Assembly (NCBI GenBank): GCA_905215105.1
Contig: CAJMOI010000003.1
Coordinates: 1 to 42,708, forward strand
Direction: 5' to 3'
DNA length: 42,708 nucleotides
Source of the DNA: an uncultured bacterium
GTDB lineage: Bacteria; Bacillota; Clostridia; Oscillospirales; Acutalibacteraceae
The position numbers were made by a program, and so were the translations under genes. Shown piece by piece: positions 1-7,896 of the stretch. Numbering within the stretch: the first letter of the stretch is position 1; the number at the start of each line of letters is the position of its first letter. Under the pieces are notes generated by a model. That model did no database searches, was not told where the DNA came from, and saw only the letters and a list, made by a program, of their open reading frames with translations.

Positions 1-80
1 ATGGATTCCGAGTATTTTTAACGCAGTAGCTGGCGCTGATTGTAGGAAAAGACTAACATTTCGACTTTTCAGATAGCCCC
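1..80 (-). repeat. Dispersed repeat copy, left window edge
   Basis: Read on the minus strand, this stretch starts GGGGCTATCTGAAAAG and ends near GGAATCC. It can be aligned over about 80 bases with 42628-42708 on the plus strand, sharing the blocks TCTGAAAA, CGAAATG, a TTTT tract, an AAAAA tract and GGAATCC. Positions 61-80 recur exactly at 4124-4143. It looks like one end of a family of short dispersed elements; the rest may lie outside the window. I saw no coding capacity. Confidence 0.55.
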
Positions 81-84
81 TGGG

Positions 85-122
85 GGCGGGCCGTTGTGAG
101 AGGGAGGGACGGCCCGCCTTTT
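85..122 (+). terminator. Rho-independent terminator
   Basis: A perfect 10-bp stem (85-94 with 109-118, GGCGGGCCGT) with a 14-nt loop is followed by TTTT. It would end transcription entering from the left of the window. Confidence 0.7.
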
Positions 123-187
123 GGAAATTTGAAGAAAGAAAAATGAAAAATGAAGAATGAAGAAAAACAATCTATAGGAACCTCGGC

Positions 188-1675
188 TTATTGGCCGGTG
201 GATTCTGTCAGCGTCACCTTACAGGTGAAGGTCTTGTTGGTCAGGCCGCGGGTGATGGTCAGGGTGACTTCATCTCCGGGCTTCTTCTTGGCGATATAGT
301 TGGAAATAGTATTGGCAGAGGTAATTTCCTCGTCGTCAATCTTGGTAATCACGTCGCCCTGCTGTACGCCGGCGTCGGAAACAGACTCATTGTTCACTTC
401 GGCCACATACATACCGGAGGGCAGTCCGTAGAAATTGGCGGTCCAGGAATCCAGATACTGGCCGCTGATGCCCAGCATTGCGCGGTCCTTCACATAACCG
501 TAGTCCTTCAGGTTTCTGATAATGGGCAGGGCATCGTCAATGGGGATAGCAAAGCCCAGTCCCTCATAGCCGGTAGCCACGATTTTACTGGAGTTAATGC
601 CGATCACCTGACCGTACATATTCACCAGCGCACCGCCGGAGTTGCCGGGGTTGATGGCTGCGTCAGTCTGGATGCAGTTCATGGTGTAGCCGGTATCACT
701 GCTGGTGACAGGCCGGTTGAGAGCGGACACATAACCGATGGTCACACTGGACTGGAGGCCGCCGGGGTTACCGATGGCGATGACCGGATCTGCTACCACC
801 AGATCGGAGGAAGATCCGAACTCGGCAGCGGTCAGGCCCTCTGCGTCCACCTTGATGACGGCCAGGTCGGTCATGCTGTCGCTGCCGATCAGTTCGGCCT
901 CATAGGTCTTGCCGTCAGAGGTGATGACTTTCAGGGAATCTGCACCGTCCACCACATGGGCGTTGGTGATGATATACCCGTCGGAAGTGGCGATAATGCC
1001 GGAGCCTTCACTGGCGGGGGAAACTTCGCTGTCCCGGGTTTCCTGCTGGGTGCTGTTCTGGTTGTTGCCCCAGCCCGGCATGGACAGCCCCTGCTGGAAG
1101 GAAGCCTGCTGATAGTTCTGAATGCAGACCACCGAGGGGAGCACCTTGGCGGCAACTTCCTGCTGGGTCATGTCGCCGGAAACGGTGGTGCTGGGGTTAT
1201 TTTCATCGCTGTTAATCAGCTTGTTGATGGTAAAGGTGGTGTCGCCGCTGCCGGCATTGTTCACCTGAATGACACCGTTGTTGATGAGAGCTGCAAAGCC
1301 TCCAACGGAAGCGGCGGAAACCAGCGCACAGCACAGGACGCCTGCCACAATTTTCGTTGCCAGCTTTGCGCCCCGGCTCATGGGACGGCGTTCCTTTTTG
1401 GGTTTTCCGGGAACCGGTGCACCGGGTGTAAACTGGTCGGCGCCGGGCCACTGGGGTTCGGAATCATAGGGCTGGGGATTGCTTCCCTGCCATGCATATT
1501 CGGAATAGGGATTGTTCTGATATCCGGTATTCTGAGAAGCCGTGTTCTGCCACTGGCTTTCCGGACGGTATCCGCTGTGATACTCGCCGTTTGCATCGGG
1601 AGTGGGATTCTGACTGCCGGAGGTGTTTTCCGGATTCTGAGGCTGACCGTTGTTTATATTCATAGGATCATACAT
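188..1675 (-). CDS. htrA: HtrA/DegP-like membrane-anchored serine protease
   Basis: This 495-residue protein is an envelope quality-control protease that degrades misfolded exported proteins. Residues 1-100 are a Gln/Asn/Pro-rich cytoplasmic tail, typical of Gram-positive HtrA. One membrane segment lies at about 104-131. The trypsin-like domain carries the triad His240 (TNAHVV), Asp270 (DLAVIKV) and Ser346 (NPGNSGG). A single PDZ domain follows at about 400-490. Only one PDZ and one N-terminal anchor is the usual Firmicute arrangement. The start at 1675 is preceded by AAAGGA at good spacing; a second Met at residue 5 is possible. It is monocistronic, with galT upstream ending in its own terminator at 1833-1869. 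Function is assigned from family and intact catalytic motifs; substrates are unknown. Confidence 0.95.
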   Translation of the reverse strand: MYDPMNINNGQPQNPENTSGSQNPTPDANGEYHSGYRPESQWQNTASQNTGYQNNPYSEYAWQGSNPQPYDSEPQWPGADQFTPGAPVPGKPKKERRPMSRGAKLATKIVAGVLCCALVSAASVGGFAALINNGVIQVNNAGSGDTTFTINKLINSDENNPSTTVSGDMTQQEVAAKVLPSVVCIQNYQQASFQQGLSMPGWGNNQNSTQQETRDSEVSPASEGSGIIATSDGYIITNAHVVDGADSLKVITSDGKTYEAELIGSDSMTDLAVIKVDAEGLTAAEFGSSSDLVVADPVIAIGNPGGLQSSVTIGYVSALNRPVTSSDTGYTMNCIQTDAAINPGNSGGALVNMYGQVIGINSSKIVATGYEGLGFAIPIDDALPIIRNLKDYGYVKDRAMLGISGQYLDSWTANFYGLPSGMYVAEVNNESVSDAGVQQGDVITKIDDEEITSANTISNYIAKKKPGDEVTLTITRGLTNKTFTCKVTLTESTGQ

Positions 1676-1832
1676 AAATGCTCATCCTTTCACACACTTG
1701 CGTTTCGGGGTTCTTTTTTGTTTCCCCATCTGGTGTGTCTTTATTATGCCGCCCTTATGTGAAAGGTATGTGATGATCTGTTTAAGGTTTGATGACTTTT
1801 CTATTTTTTTATTTTTTTCGGTCGGGACTCTC

Positions 1833-1869
1833 TCAAAAAATTGCCCGCAAACCGTGAAGGTCTGCGGGC
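1833..1869 (-). terminator. Terminator of the galT transcript
   Basis: The arms GCCCGCA (1843-1849) and TGCGGGC (1863-1869) pair, and on the minus strand the stem is followed by six T (1835-1840). It lies directly after the galT stop codon. Confidence 0.8.
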
Positions 1870-1883
1870 GGCTATTGATGGAA

Positions 1884-3401
1884 TTACAGGCAGCGATTCA
1901 CATGCTGGCAGAACCGGCGGAAGGCTTCTCTTCCCTCGTCGGTGTCCTTGTACACGCCGGCGTTGCCCAGAATCTCGGAGAAAATCCGGCCCACGTCCTG
2001 CTGCACCAGCGTATGAACCGCTTCCGGTGCGGGATGCTGGGCTTTCAGCTCCTGATACCAGTCGAAGTGAGCCTTCATGGCGTCGGTGGAGAAAATCTCT
2101 TCCTCCTTCTCCGGGCTGCACAGGGCCTCTTCCACCAGCGCCAGCTCCTTTTTCAGGCGGGCGGGCAGAATGGCCAGACCCATGACCTCAATCAGGCCGA
2201 TGTTCTCTTTCTTGATGTGGTGGTACTCCGCGTGGGGATGGTACACGCCCAGCGGATGCTCCTCGGTGGTCAGGTTGTTCCGCAGCACCAGATCCAGCTC
2301 AAATTTACCGTTACGGGTGCGGCAGATGGGGGTAATGGTGTTGTGAGGGGCGTCGGTGTTGGCGAAGATATTGGCGGCCTCGTCGGTGTAGCCTCTCCAC
2401 TCCCGCAGAATCAGCTCCGCCAGATCCAGCATCCGCTCTTTGTCGGTTCCCGCCAGACGGATGACGGACATGGGCCAGTTGACGATACCCGCCTCGATAT
2501 CCTCATAACCGGTAAAGGAAACCTCTTCGCGGATTCCGGCCTTGGCCATGGGGAATTCACAGTTGCCGCCCTGGAAGTGGTCATGGCTCAGAATGGAGCC
2601 GCCCACAATGGGCAGGTCGGCGTTGGAGCCCACGAAATAGTGTGGGAACTGGCTGACAAAGTCCAGCAGATGGGCCATGGATTCCCGGTTGACCTTCATG
2701 GGGGTGTGCTTTTTATTCAGCACGATGCAGTGCTCGTTGTAGTACACATAGGGGGAATACTGGAGGAACCAGTCCTCACCCAGCAGCTGAATGGGGATAA
2801 TCCGGTGATTGCCCCGGGCTGCCTGGGAAAGATTGCCCTTGAAGCCCTCGTTTTCACAGCACAGGGCGCACTTGGGATAGTTGTTCTGGGGCATATTCCG
2901 GGCAGCGGCGATGGCCTTGGGGTCCTTTTCCGGCTTGGAAAGGTTGATGGTGATGACCATTTCGCCATAGGGCGTTTCCGCAGTCCAAAGCTCGTCCTTT
3001 GCCACACGGTCGGTGCGGATATAGTTGGAGCTGCGGCTCAGCTGATAGTAATAATCGGTAGCGGAACGGGGGTCTTCCCGGTACAGGTCATAGAACCGGT
3101 GGATGACCTCCGACGGGCGGGGCATCATGCAGTTCATCAGCTCGGTGTCCAGCACGTCCCGATAGGGCGCAGTGTTGCCTTCCAAACGGCCGTTTTCATA
3201 AGCCCAGTCCAGAATGGCATCCAGAATGGGCGCGGGGCTCTCCAGCGCTTCTTCCGGCACCTCGACGGTGTTGTCCCAGCTTTCCAGCCCCAATACCACC
3301 AGCATCCGGTTGGCGGCATAGGCACAGTCGGCGCTTTCCAGCAGTCCATGCTGGCGGCCAAACTGCAAAAGACGTGCGATTTCTCTGCTGATCTCTGTCA
3401 T
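1884..3401 (-). CDS. galT: UDP-glucose--hexose-1-phosphate uridylyltransferase, class II GalT
   Basis: This 505-residue protein exchanges UMP between UDP-glucose and galactose-1-phosphate in the Leloir pathway. Its length and sequence fit the Firmicute class II GalT family, not the shorter E. coli type. The signature SHDHFQGG is at residues 272-279, where His-x-His-x-Gln-type residues form the nucleotidyl-transfer site. A second His-rich motif (GVYHPHAEYHH) is near 385-395. AGGAGGG precedes the ATG. It lies 20 bp downstream of the beta-helix protein gene and is almost certainly cotranscribed with it. No galK or galE is in the window, so the pathway must be completed elsewhere. No key residue appears missing. 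Confidence 0.95.
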   Translation of the reverse strand: MTEISREIARLLQFGRQHGLLESADCAYAANRMLVVLGLESWDNTVEVPEEALESPAPILDAILDWAYENGRLEGNTAPYRDVLDTELMNCMMPRPSEVIHRFYDLYREDPRSATDYYYQLSRSSNYIRTDRVAKDELWTAETPYGEMVITINLSKPEKDPKAIAAARNMPQNNYPKCALCCENEGFKGNLSQAARGNHRIIPIQLLGEDWFLQYSPYVYYNEHCIVLNKKHTPMKVNRESMAHLLDFVSQFPHYFVGSNADLPIVGGSILSHDHFQGGNCEFPMAKAGIREEVSFTGYEDIEAGIVNWPMSVIRLAGTDKERMLDLAELILREWRGYTDEAANIFANTDAPHNTITPICRTRNGKFELDLVLRNNLTTEEHPLGVYHPHAEYHHIKKENIGLIEVMGLAILPARLKKELALVEEALCSPEKEEEIFSTDAMKAHFDWYQELKAQHPAPEAVHTLVQQDVGRIFSEILGNAGVYKDTDEGREAFRRFCQHVNRCL

Positions 3402-3421
3402 GAAAAACCCTCCTGTAAGGT

Positions 3422-4093
3422 TTAATATTGTATTTCTGCCAGTTCCCCGGCTTTCTTATAAATACATCCTGCAGGCACCAGCCCCCGCACCATGGAAAGG
3501 GGATACACATGGCTGCCCCGGCCCACGACCGTGCCCGGGTTCAGAACGGAGTTGCAGCCGATCTCCACATGATCGCCCAGCATGGCGCCGAACTTTTTCA
3601 GGCCGGTGGAGACTTTTTCCTCCTCCGTGCGCACCGTAACCGGTGTTTTGTCCTGCTTCACGTTGGAAGTGATGGAGCCTGCGCCCATGTGAGAGCAATA
3701 GCCCAGAATGGAGTCGCCCACATAGTTGTAGTGGGGCACCTGCACATGGTCAAAAAGAATCACGTTTTTCAGCTCAGTGGAATTGCCCACCACGCAGTCC
3801 GCGCCAACCAGCGCATTTCCCCGGATAAAGGCGCCGGGGCGCACCTCGGTATTGGGGCCGATGATGCAGGGCCCGCCGATATAACAGTTGGGATACAGCC
3901 GGGCGCTTTTGTGAATCCACACATTGGCCCAGCGCTGTTCATATTCGTTTTCCGGAAGGGTAGGACCCAGACGGGTGATGAAGGAACCGATTTCCGGCAG
4001 CGCTTCCCAGGGATAGGTGTATTTTTCCAGCAGAGGCGCGGCGGCGGTGTGGTTCAGGTCGAAGAGATTGCGGATCATCAAAGAATTGTTCAT
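3422..4093 (-). CDS. Left-handed beta-helix (hexapeptide-repeat) protein, GlmU C-domain-like
   Basis: This 223-residue protein has a short helical N-terminus (1-65) and then hexapeptide turns from about 70 (IHKSARLYPNCYIGG, IIGPNTEVRPGAFI, ALVGADCVVGNST), a loop, and further turns near 175-205 (GDHVEIGCNSVLNPGTVVG). This is the left-handed beta-helix seen in sugar-nucleotide acyltransferases. It resembles the acetyltransferase half of GlmU, but there is no nucleotidyltransferase (Rossmann) domain. It is therefore either a stand-alone acyltransferase or an effector, and the often-used name 'UDP-GlcNAc pyrophosphorylase' is not supported by its domains. AAAGGAG precedes the start. It is the first gene of a two-gene unit with galT, suggesting sugar-phosphate or sugar-nucleotide metabolism. 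Its substrate is not recognisable. Confidence 0.75.
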   Translation of the reverse strand: MNNSLMIRNLFDLNHTAAAPLLEKYTYPWEALPEIGSFITRLGPTLPENEYEQRWANVWIHKSARLYPNCYIGGPCIIGPNTEVRPGAFIRGNALVGADCVVGNSTELKNVILFDHVQVPHYNYVGDSILGYCSHMGAGSITSNVKQDKTPVTVRTEEEKVSTGLKKFGAMLGDHVEIGCNSVLNPGTVVGRGSHVYPLSMVRGLVPAGCIYKKAGELAEIQY

Positions 4094-4108
4094 AACGGCT
4101 CCTTTCGG

Positions 4109-4143
4109 CCAGGGCGTTTCTGATCGACTTTTCAGATAGCCCC
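4109..4143. repeat. Miniature palindromic repeat in the 5' leader of the galT unit
   Basis: The left half (4109-4123) is identical to 42626-42640. The right half (4124-4143) is identical to 61-80. The two halves are imperfect inverted repeats (GGGC..TCTGA / TCAGA..GCCC). It therefore looks like both ends of the dispersed element brought together with the middle missing. It sits between the predicted start site and the ribosome site of the minus-strand operon. Confidence 0.65.
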
Positions 4144-4159
4144 CATGTTGCCTGTCTTA

Positions 4160-4188
4160 ATTATACCGTGGGAAACGGGCTCCCACAA
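4160..4188 (-). promoter_or_regulatory. Promoter of the beta-helix/galT unit
   Basis: On the minus strand, TTGTGG (4188-4183), a 17-nt spacer and TATAAT (4165-4160) lie about 70 bp before the start codon. Confidence 0.6.
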
Positions 4189-4216
4189 TGAACGGATCAT
4201 GCCAATATATGCAAAT

Positions 4217-4257
4217 TTGTCCCCAACCCATGAATTCTTTGGGAAATGTGGGGACAA
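4217..4257 (-). terminator. Stem-loop after the Nudix gene, possible terminator
   Basis: The 9-bp arms TTGTCCCCA (4217-4225) and TGGGGACAA (4249-4257) flank a loop with a further short pairing. On the minus strand the T tract is weak, so termination is only probable. Confidence 0.4.
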
Positions 4258-4258
4258 C

Positions 4259-4852
4259 TCACCCCAGACGCTCCAGAGCCAGCGCCAGAATTTTGGCGTG
4301 GTCAAAGGCCAGCCCGTGGTTTTCCAGAATCACATAGGGGCCGTCCTCCCCGTTTTCCACCCGGCGAACCCGGGCGGTGAGAGTCTCGTTTTTGCCCGTC
4401 AGCGTCAGGGAAAACTCGTCCTCTCCTACCTTCACCCGCTGTACGGAAAACCATCCGGCGTCGTCCGCGTCGTCTCCGGCTTTCACAGTCAAATTGGCCC
4501 GATCCACCAGCGCCATGTGGACGGTGCTCATGACCCAGGTACGGGGGTCCCGTCCGGGCTGGCTGTACACAAACAGCTGGGTGGGAATCACGCCGGTAAT
4601 GCCCGTTTCCTCCTGAAGCTCCCGGGCGGCGGCATGGCCTACCGTTTCATCGGGGTTGACAAAGCCCCCGGGAAACGCCCACTGTCCCAGACAGGGATGA
4701 CCGCCCCGGCGGATGAGCAGCACCTGGGGGAACGGGGCTGCGGTGTTTATGATAATGACGTCGGCCGCCATGGACGGACGGGGATAGTCTCCCGGGCGGT
4801 AGCCGGCCAGAAATTCCGCCTCTGTCAGGCCGTTTCGATCTCGAAGTTCCAT
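4259..4852 (-). CDS. Nudix hydrolase, ADP-ribose pyrophosphatase-like
   Basis: This 197-residue protein hydrolyses a nucleoside diphosphate linked to another group. The Nudix box is complete: Gly63, Glu69, Arg77-Glu78, Glu81-Glu82 and Gly84 (GFVNPDET...RELQEETG). Upstream strand VLLIRRGGHPCLGQWAFPGG matches the ADP-ribose/NADH-type branch. The start at 4852 has AAGGAGG seven bases upstream. It is transcribed alone and divergently from the dlt-like operon across a roughly 310-bp intergenic region. The exact substrate cannot be read from the sequence. Confidence 0.88.
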   Translation of the reverse strand: MELRDRNGLTEAEFLAGYRPGDYPRPSMAADVIIINTAAPFPQVLLIRRGGHPCLGQWAFPGGFVNPDETVGHAAARELQEETGITGVIPTQLFVYSQPGRDPRTWVMSTVHMALVDRANLTVKAGDDADDAGWFSVQRVKVGEDEFSLTLTGKNETLTARVRRVENGEDGPYVILENHGLAFDHAKILALALERLG

Positions 4853-4980
4853 GAAAATGCCTCCTTGCTTTATCGTGGTAAAGTACTGTTTTCATGATAT
4901 ACGGAGATTCGGGCTTTGTCAATCGTTTTTCATCTTTGCTCATTCCCTCCCCCAACATTTTGCCAAAAGTATCAACTTTC

Positions 4981-5009
4981 TTACAGAACGGTTACAACCC
5001 TGTTACACT
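4981..5009 (+). promoter_or_regulatory. Three phased TTACA direct repeats upstream of the dlt-like operon
   Basis: TTACA occurs at 4981, 4992 and 5003, exactly 11 bp apart, as in binding arrays of OmpR/PhoB-family regulators. The same stretch also reads as a weak promoter, TTACAG (4981-4986), 17 nt, TACACT (5004-5009). Which reading is real cannot be decided here. Confidence 0.4.
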
Positions 5010-5030
5010 CTATGAAAATCGACCTCTTCT

Positions 5031-5084
5031 CTTTAGATATCTTAAGATTCGGCAAAAACGGAATTCACAAACAATCGATATACT
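5031..5084 (+). promoter_or_regulatory. Response-regulator box and promoter of the dlt-like operon
   Basis: CTTTAGATAT (5031-5040) and CTTAAGATTC (5041-5050) form a 10-bp-period direct repeat. TATACT (5079-5084) starts exactly 38 bp after the second repeat begins, and there is no good -35 element (AAACGG at the 17-bp position). This is the layout of an activator-dependent promoter. The same box and the same 38-bp spacing occur before the two-component system at 27338-27394. Confidence 0.7.
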
Positions 5085-5162
5085 GGTTGGCGGCGGGGCT
5101 TCCATCCCTGCCAAAAACTTTTTTTGTGCGGATGTTTCTCAAGCCGACAGAAAGGAAATGCC

Positions 5163-6665
5163 ATGTTTCCCACAACCAATGTTTTGGAATATCTCGAGCG
5201 CTCCGCCGCTGCACACCCGGAAAAAATCGCTGCGGCGGACAATCTTCTCAGCTGTACCTATGAAGAGCTTCTCCACGACGCCCGCAGAATCGGCAGCGGC
5301 CTGTGTACCCGGTTTTCCCCCAGAATGCCGGTGGCCGTGTTCATGGAAAAATCCGTGGAGACCTTACAGCTGTTTTTCGGCGCCGTCTATGCCGGATGCT
5401 TCTATGTGCTCATCAACCCCGAATTCCCCGCACCCCGTGTGGAGGCCATTCTGGAAACGCTGGAAACCCGCCGGGTGGTCACCTGCCGGAGTCTGACGGA
5501 AAAGCTTCCCCCTGTGGAAGGGCTGGAAGTGCTGTATCTGGAAGACCTGATGGAAACGGAGGAAAACGGGGACGCGCTGGCCGCCATCCGTGCCCAGGCA
5601 CTGGACATTGACCCTCTGTACGCCAACTTCACTTCCGGTTCCACCGGCGTACCCAAGGGCGTGGCCGTGTGTCACCGCTCTGTTATCGACTTTATCGGCC
5701 ATTTCACCCAGCTGTTCTCCATCACCGGAGAGGATGTCATCGGCAATCAGGCGCCCTTTGACTTCGACGTGTCCGTCAAGGACATTTACTCCGCCATCAG
5801 CACCGGCGCACGGCTGGAAATCATCCCAAAAGCTCTGTTCTCCCAGCCCGCCAAGCTGCTGGACCATCTGTGTGACCGAAAAGTCACCACCATGGTCTGG
5901 GCGGTGTCAGCCCTGTGTCTGGTGACCACCTTCCACGGGCTGGATTATAAAGTGCCGGAGACGGTAAACAAAGTGCTGTTCAGCGGCGAGGCCATGCCCA
6001 TGAAGCACCTGAAACAGTGGATGTCCCATCTGCCGGAGGCGAAATTTGTCAATCTGTACGGCCCCACGGAGATCACCTGTAACTGCACCTATCACGAGGT
6101 GGACCGGAACCGGGAGTACTCCGACGGCCTGCCCATCGGCCGCAGCTTCCCCAACGAGCAGGTATTCCTGCTGGACGATGAGGACCGGCTGATTACCGAA
6201 GAGGGCAAGCAGGGTGAAATCTGTGTCACGGGCACGGCGCTGGCGCTGGGCTATTACAACAACCCGACTCAGACGGAAAGCCGCTTTGTCCGCAGCCCCC
6301 TCTCCAAGGCATTCCCCCAGTGGATGTACCGCACCGGCGATCTGGGCTGGTATAACCGGCAGGGCGAGCTGTGCTTTGCCGGCCGGAAGGACTTCCAGAT
6401 CAAGTACATGGGCCACCGCATCGAGCTGGAAGAAATCGAGCGGGCCATTGACGGTGTGGACGGCGTGGAACGGGCCTGCTGTGTCTTTGACGAAAAGAGA
6501 GGCCGCCTGACCGCCTATTATGTGGGCGGCATCGAAGGCCGGGAGATCCGCCATGCCCTTTCCGGCACATTGCCGGTGTTCATGCTGCCGGGCGCCTATG
6601 TGAAGCTGGCGGAAATGCCCCTGAACAAAAACGGAAAAATTGACCGGAAGCAGCTTGGCCGCTGA
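5163..6665 (+). CDS. dltA: DltA-like amino acid--carrier protein ligase (adenylation enzyme)
   Basis: This 500-residue enzyme would activate an amino acid as the adenylate and load it on the carrier protein encoded at 8053. The ANL-family cores are all present: FTSGSTGVPKG (156-166), YGPTE (299-303), YRTGD (389-393), GRKDFQIK (407-414) and the C-terminal NKNGKIDRK, whose Lys492 is the adenylation lysine. The start at 5163 was chosen because AAAGGAA lies just upstream; an in-frame Met 13 codons earlier has no ribosome site. DltA enzymes have a conserved Cys in the D-Ala pocket (FCGE motif); here the motif reads FSGE, with Ser274. The amino acid used may therefore differ from D-Ala. It is the first gene of a five-gene operon. 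Confidence 0.85.
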   Translation: MFPTTNVLEYLERSAAAHPEKIAAADNLLSCTYEELLHDARRIGSGLCTRFSPRMPVAVFMEKSVETLQLFFGAVYAGCFYVLINPEFPAPRVEAILETLETRRVVTCRSLTEKLPPVEGLEVLYLEDLMETEENGDALAAIRAQALDIDPLYANFTSGSTGVPKGVAVCHRSVIDFIGHFTQLFSITGEDVIGNQAPFDFDVSVKDIYSAISTGARLEIIPKALFSQPAKLLDHLCDRKVTTMVWAVSALCLVTTFHGLDYKVPETVNKVLFSGEAMPMKHLKQWMSHLPEAKFVNLYGPTEITCNCTYHEVDRNREYSDGLPIGRSFPNEQVFLLDDEDRLITEEGKQGEICVTGTALALGYYNNPTQTESRFVRSPLSKAFPQWMYRTGDLGWYNRQGELCFAGRKDFQIKYMGHRIELEEIERAIDGVDGVERACCVFDEKRGRLTAYYVGGIEGREIRHALSGTLPVFMLPGAYVKLAEMPLNKNGKIDRKQLGR

Positions 6666-6686
6666 CGGTTTTGAGGAGGTGACAGG

Positions 6687-7868
6687 ATGGAACGCAAAAT
6701 TTTACAGGAAGCGGCAGAAAAGTTCGGCACCCCTTCCTATCTGTTCGATCTGGACCGGCTGGCCCGGCGGATGGAGACCCTGAAAAAAGCGTTGGGAAGC
6801 CGCGCAGAGCTGTGCTACGCCATGAAGGCCAACCCCTTCCTCACCGGCGCACTGCGGGACCTTGCCGACCGGTTTGAGGTCTGCTCCCCCGGAGAATACG
6901 ACATCTGCCGCAGGCTGGACATCCCGGAGGAAAAGCTGGTGATTTCCGGCGTGAACAAATCTCCGGAAGACACGGCCCGGATGATGGATGACTGTCCCCG
7001 GATGGGACGGTATACAGCGGAATCTCCCGCACAGCTGGAGCTGCTGCACCAATGCGCCAGCCGGCGGAAACGGAAAGTGTCCGTACTGCTCCGGCTGACC
7101 AGCGGAAACCAGTTCGGCATGGACGAAGAAGAGGTTCGCCGGATTGTGGCAGAGCGGGCAAAATACCCGTTTCTGGACATTGTGGGCATCCAGCAGTATT
7201 CCGGAACCCAGAAGCACTCCGAAAAGCGGCTGCGCCGCCAGCTTTCCCGGCTGGACGGCCTGATTTCCTCTCTGCGGGAGGAATCCGGCTTTGAAACCCG
7301 GGAGCTGGAATATGGCCCGGGCTTGCCGGTGTTCTATTTTCAGGACGACGAAGCCTTTGACGAAGAAGCGTTTCTGGGCGAATTTGCTTCCGCGCTGGCG
7401 GATATGGCTTTTCAGGGCCACATCACCCTGGAACTGGGCCGTTCCATTGCCGCGGAATGCGGCTATTATCTGACGGCGGCGGCGGACTGCAAGACCAACA
7501 AAGGCCAGCATTATGTGATTCTGGACGGCGGACTGCACCAGATGAACTATTACGGCCAGAGCATGGCCATGCGGGTTCCCACCGTGTACCGGTTGCGGGA
7601 ACGGGATGGAGAAGAAACCCTCTGGAACCTGTGCGGTTCCCTGTGCACCGTCAATGACATTCTGGTGAAGCAGCTGCCGGTGAAAAATTTACAGCCGGGC
7701 GATGTGTTCGTATTTGAAAAAACAGGCGCGTATTCCGTAACGGAGGGCATGGCACTGTTCCTGAGCCGTGACCTGCCCGCCGTGATTTCCTGGTCGGAAA
7801 AAGACGGATTCCGTCTGCTGCGGGAGCGGCAATCGGTCAGCTCCCTGAACACCCCCAGCTTTTGTTGA
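6687..7868 (+). CDS. PLP-dependent decarboxylase, alanine-racemase/ODC fold (carrier-linked type suspected)
   Basis: This 393-residue protein has the fold-III PLP signature: Lys47 (CYAMKAN) for the internal aldimine, ELGR (249-252) for phosphate binding, and the C-terminal Cys320...Asp324 (GSLCTVND) contributed across the dimer in LysA and ornithine decarboxylase. The usual HxGSQ is YSGTQ (171-175), and QFGMDE (142-147) is present. I remember both features from BtrK, which decarboxylates an amino acid bound to a carrier protein. It lies 21 bp after dltA with GAGGAGGTGA before its start, and a carrier-protein gene follows. A decarboxylase is not part of the classical dltABCD set. The substrate is unknown; racemase activity is an alternative. 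Confidence 0.8.
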   Translation: MERKILQEAAEKFGTPSYLFDLDRLARRMETLKKALGSRAELCYAMKANPFLTGALRDLADRFEVCSPGEYDICRRLDIPEEKLVISGVNKSPEDTARMMDDCPRMGRYTAESPAQLELLHQCASRRKRKVSVLLRLTSGNQFGMDEEEVRRIVAERAKYPFLDIVGIQQYSGTQKHSEKRLRRQLSRLDGLISSLREESGFETRELEYGPGLPVFYFQDDEAFDEEAFLGEFASALADMAFQGHITLELGRSIAAECGYYLTAAADCKTNKGQHYVILDGGLHQMNYYGQSMAMRVPTVYRLRERDGEETLWNLCGSLCTVNDILVKQLPVKNLQPGDVFVFEKTGAYSVTEGMALFLSRDLPAVISWSEKDGFRLLRERQSVSSLNTPSFC

Positions 7869-7896
7869 AAAAGGATTCTCATAGAAACCAGGAAGC

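Noticed and set aside
191..1762. Long open frame opposite the htrA gene
   Set aside because: It is the antisense of a gene with intact protease motifs. Its His/Gly-rich translation has no ribosome site and no recognisable domain. The same applies to other long antisense frames opposite galT (1650-3425), the dlt operon (8032-10314), ptsI, treB-treC, the LCP gene and the mannosidase (33774-37010).
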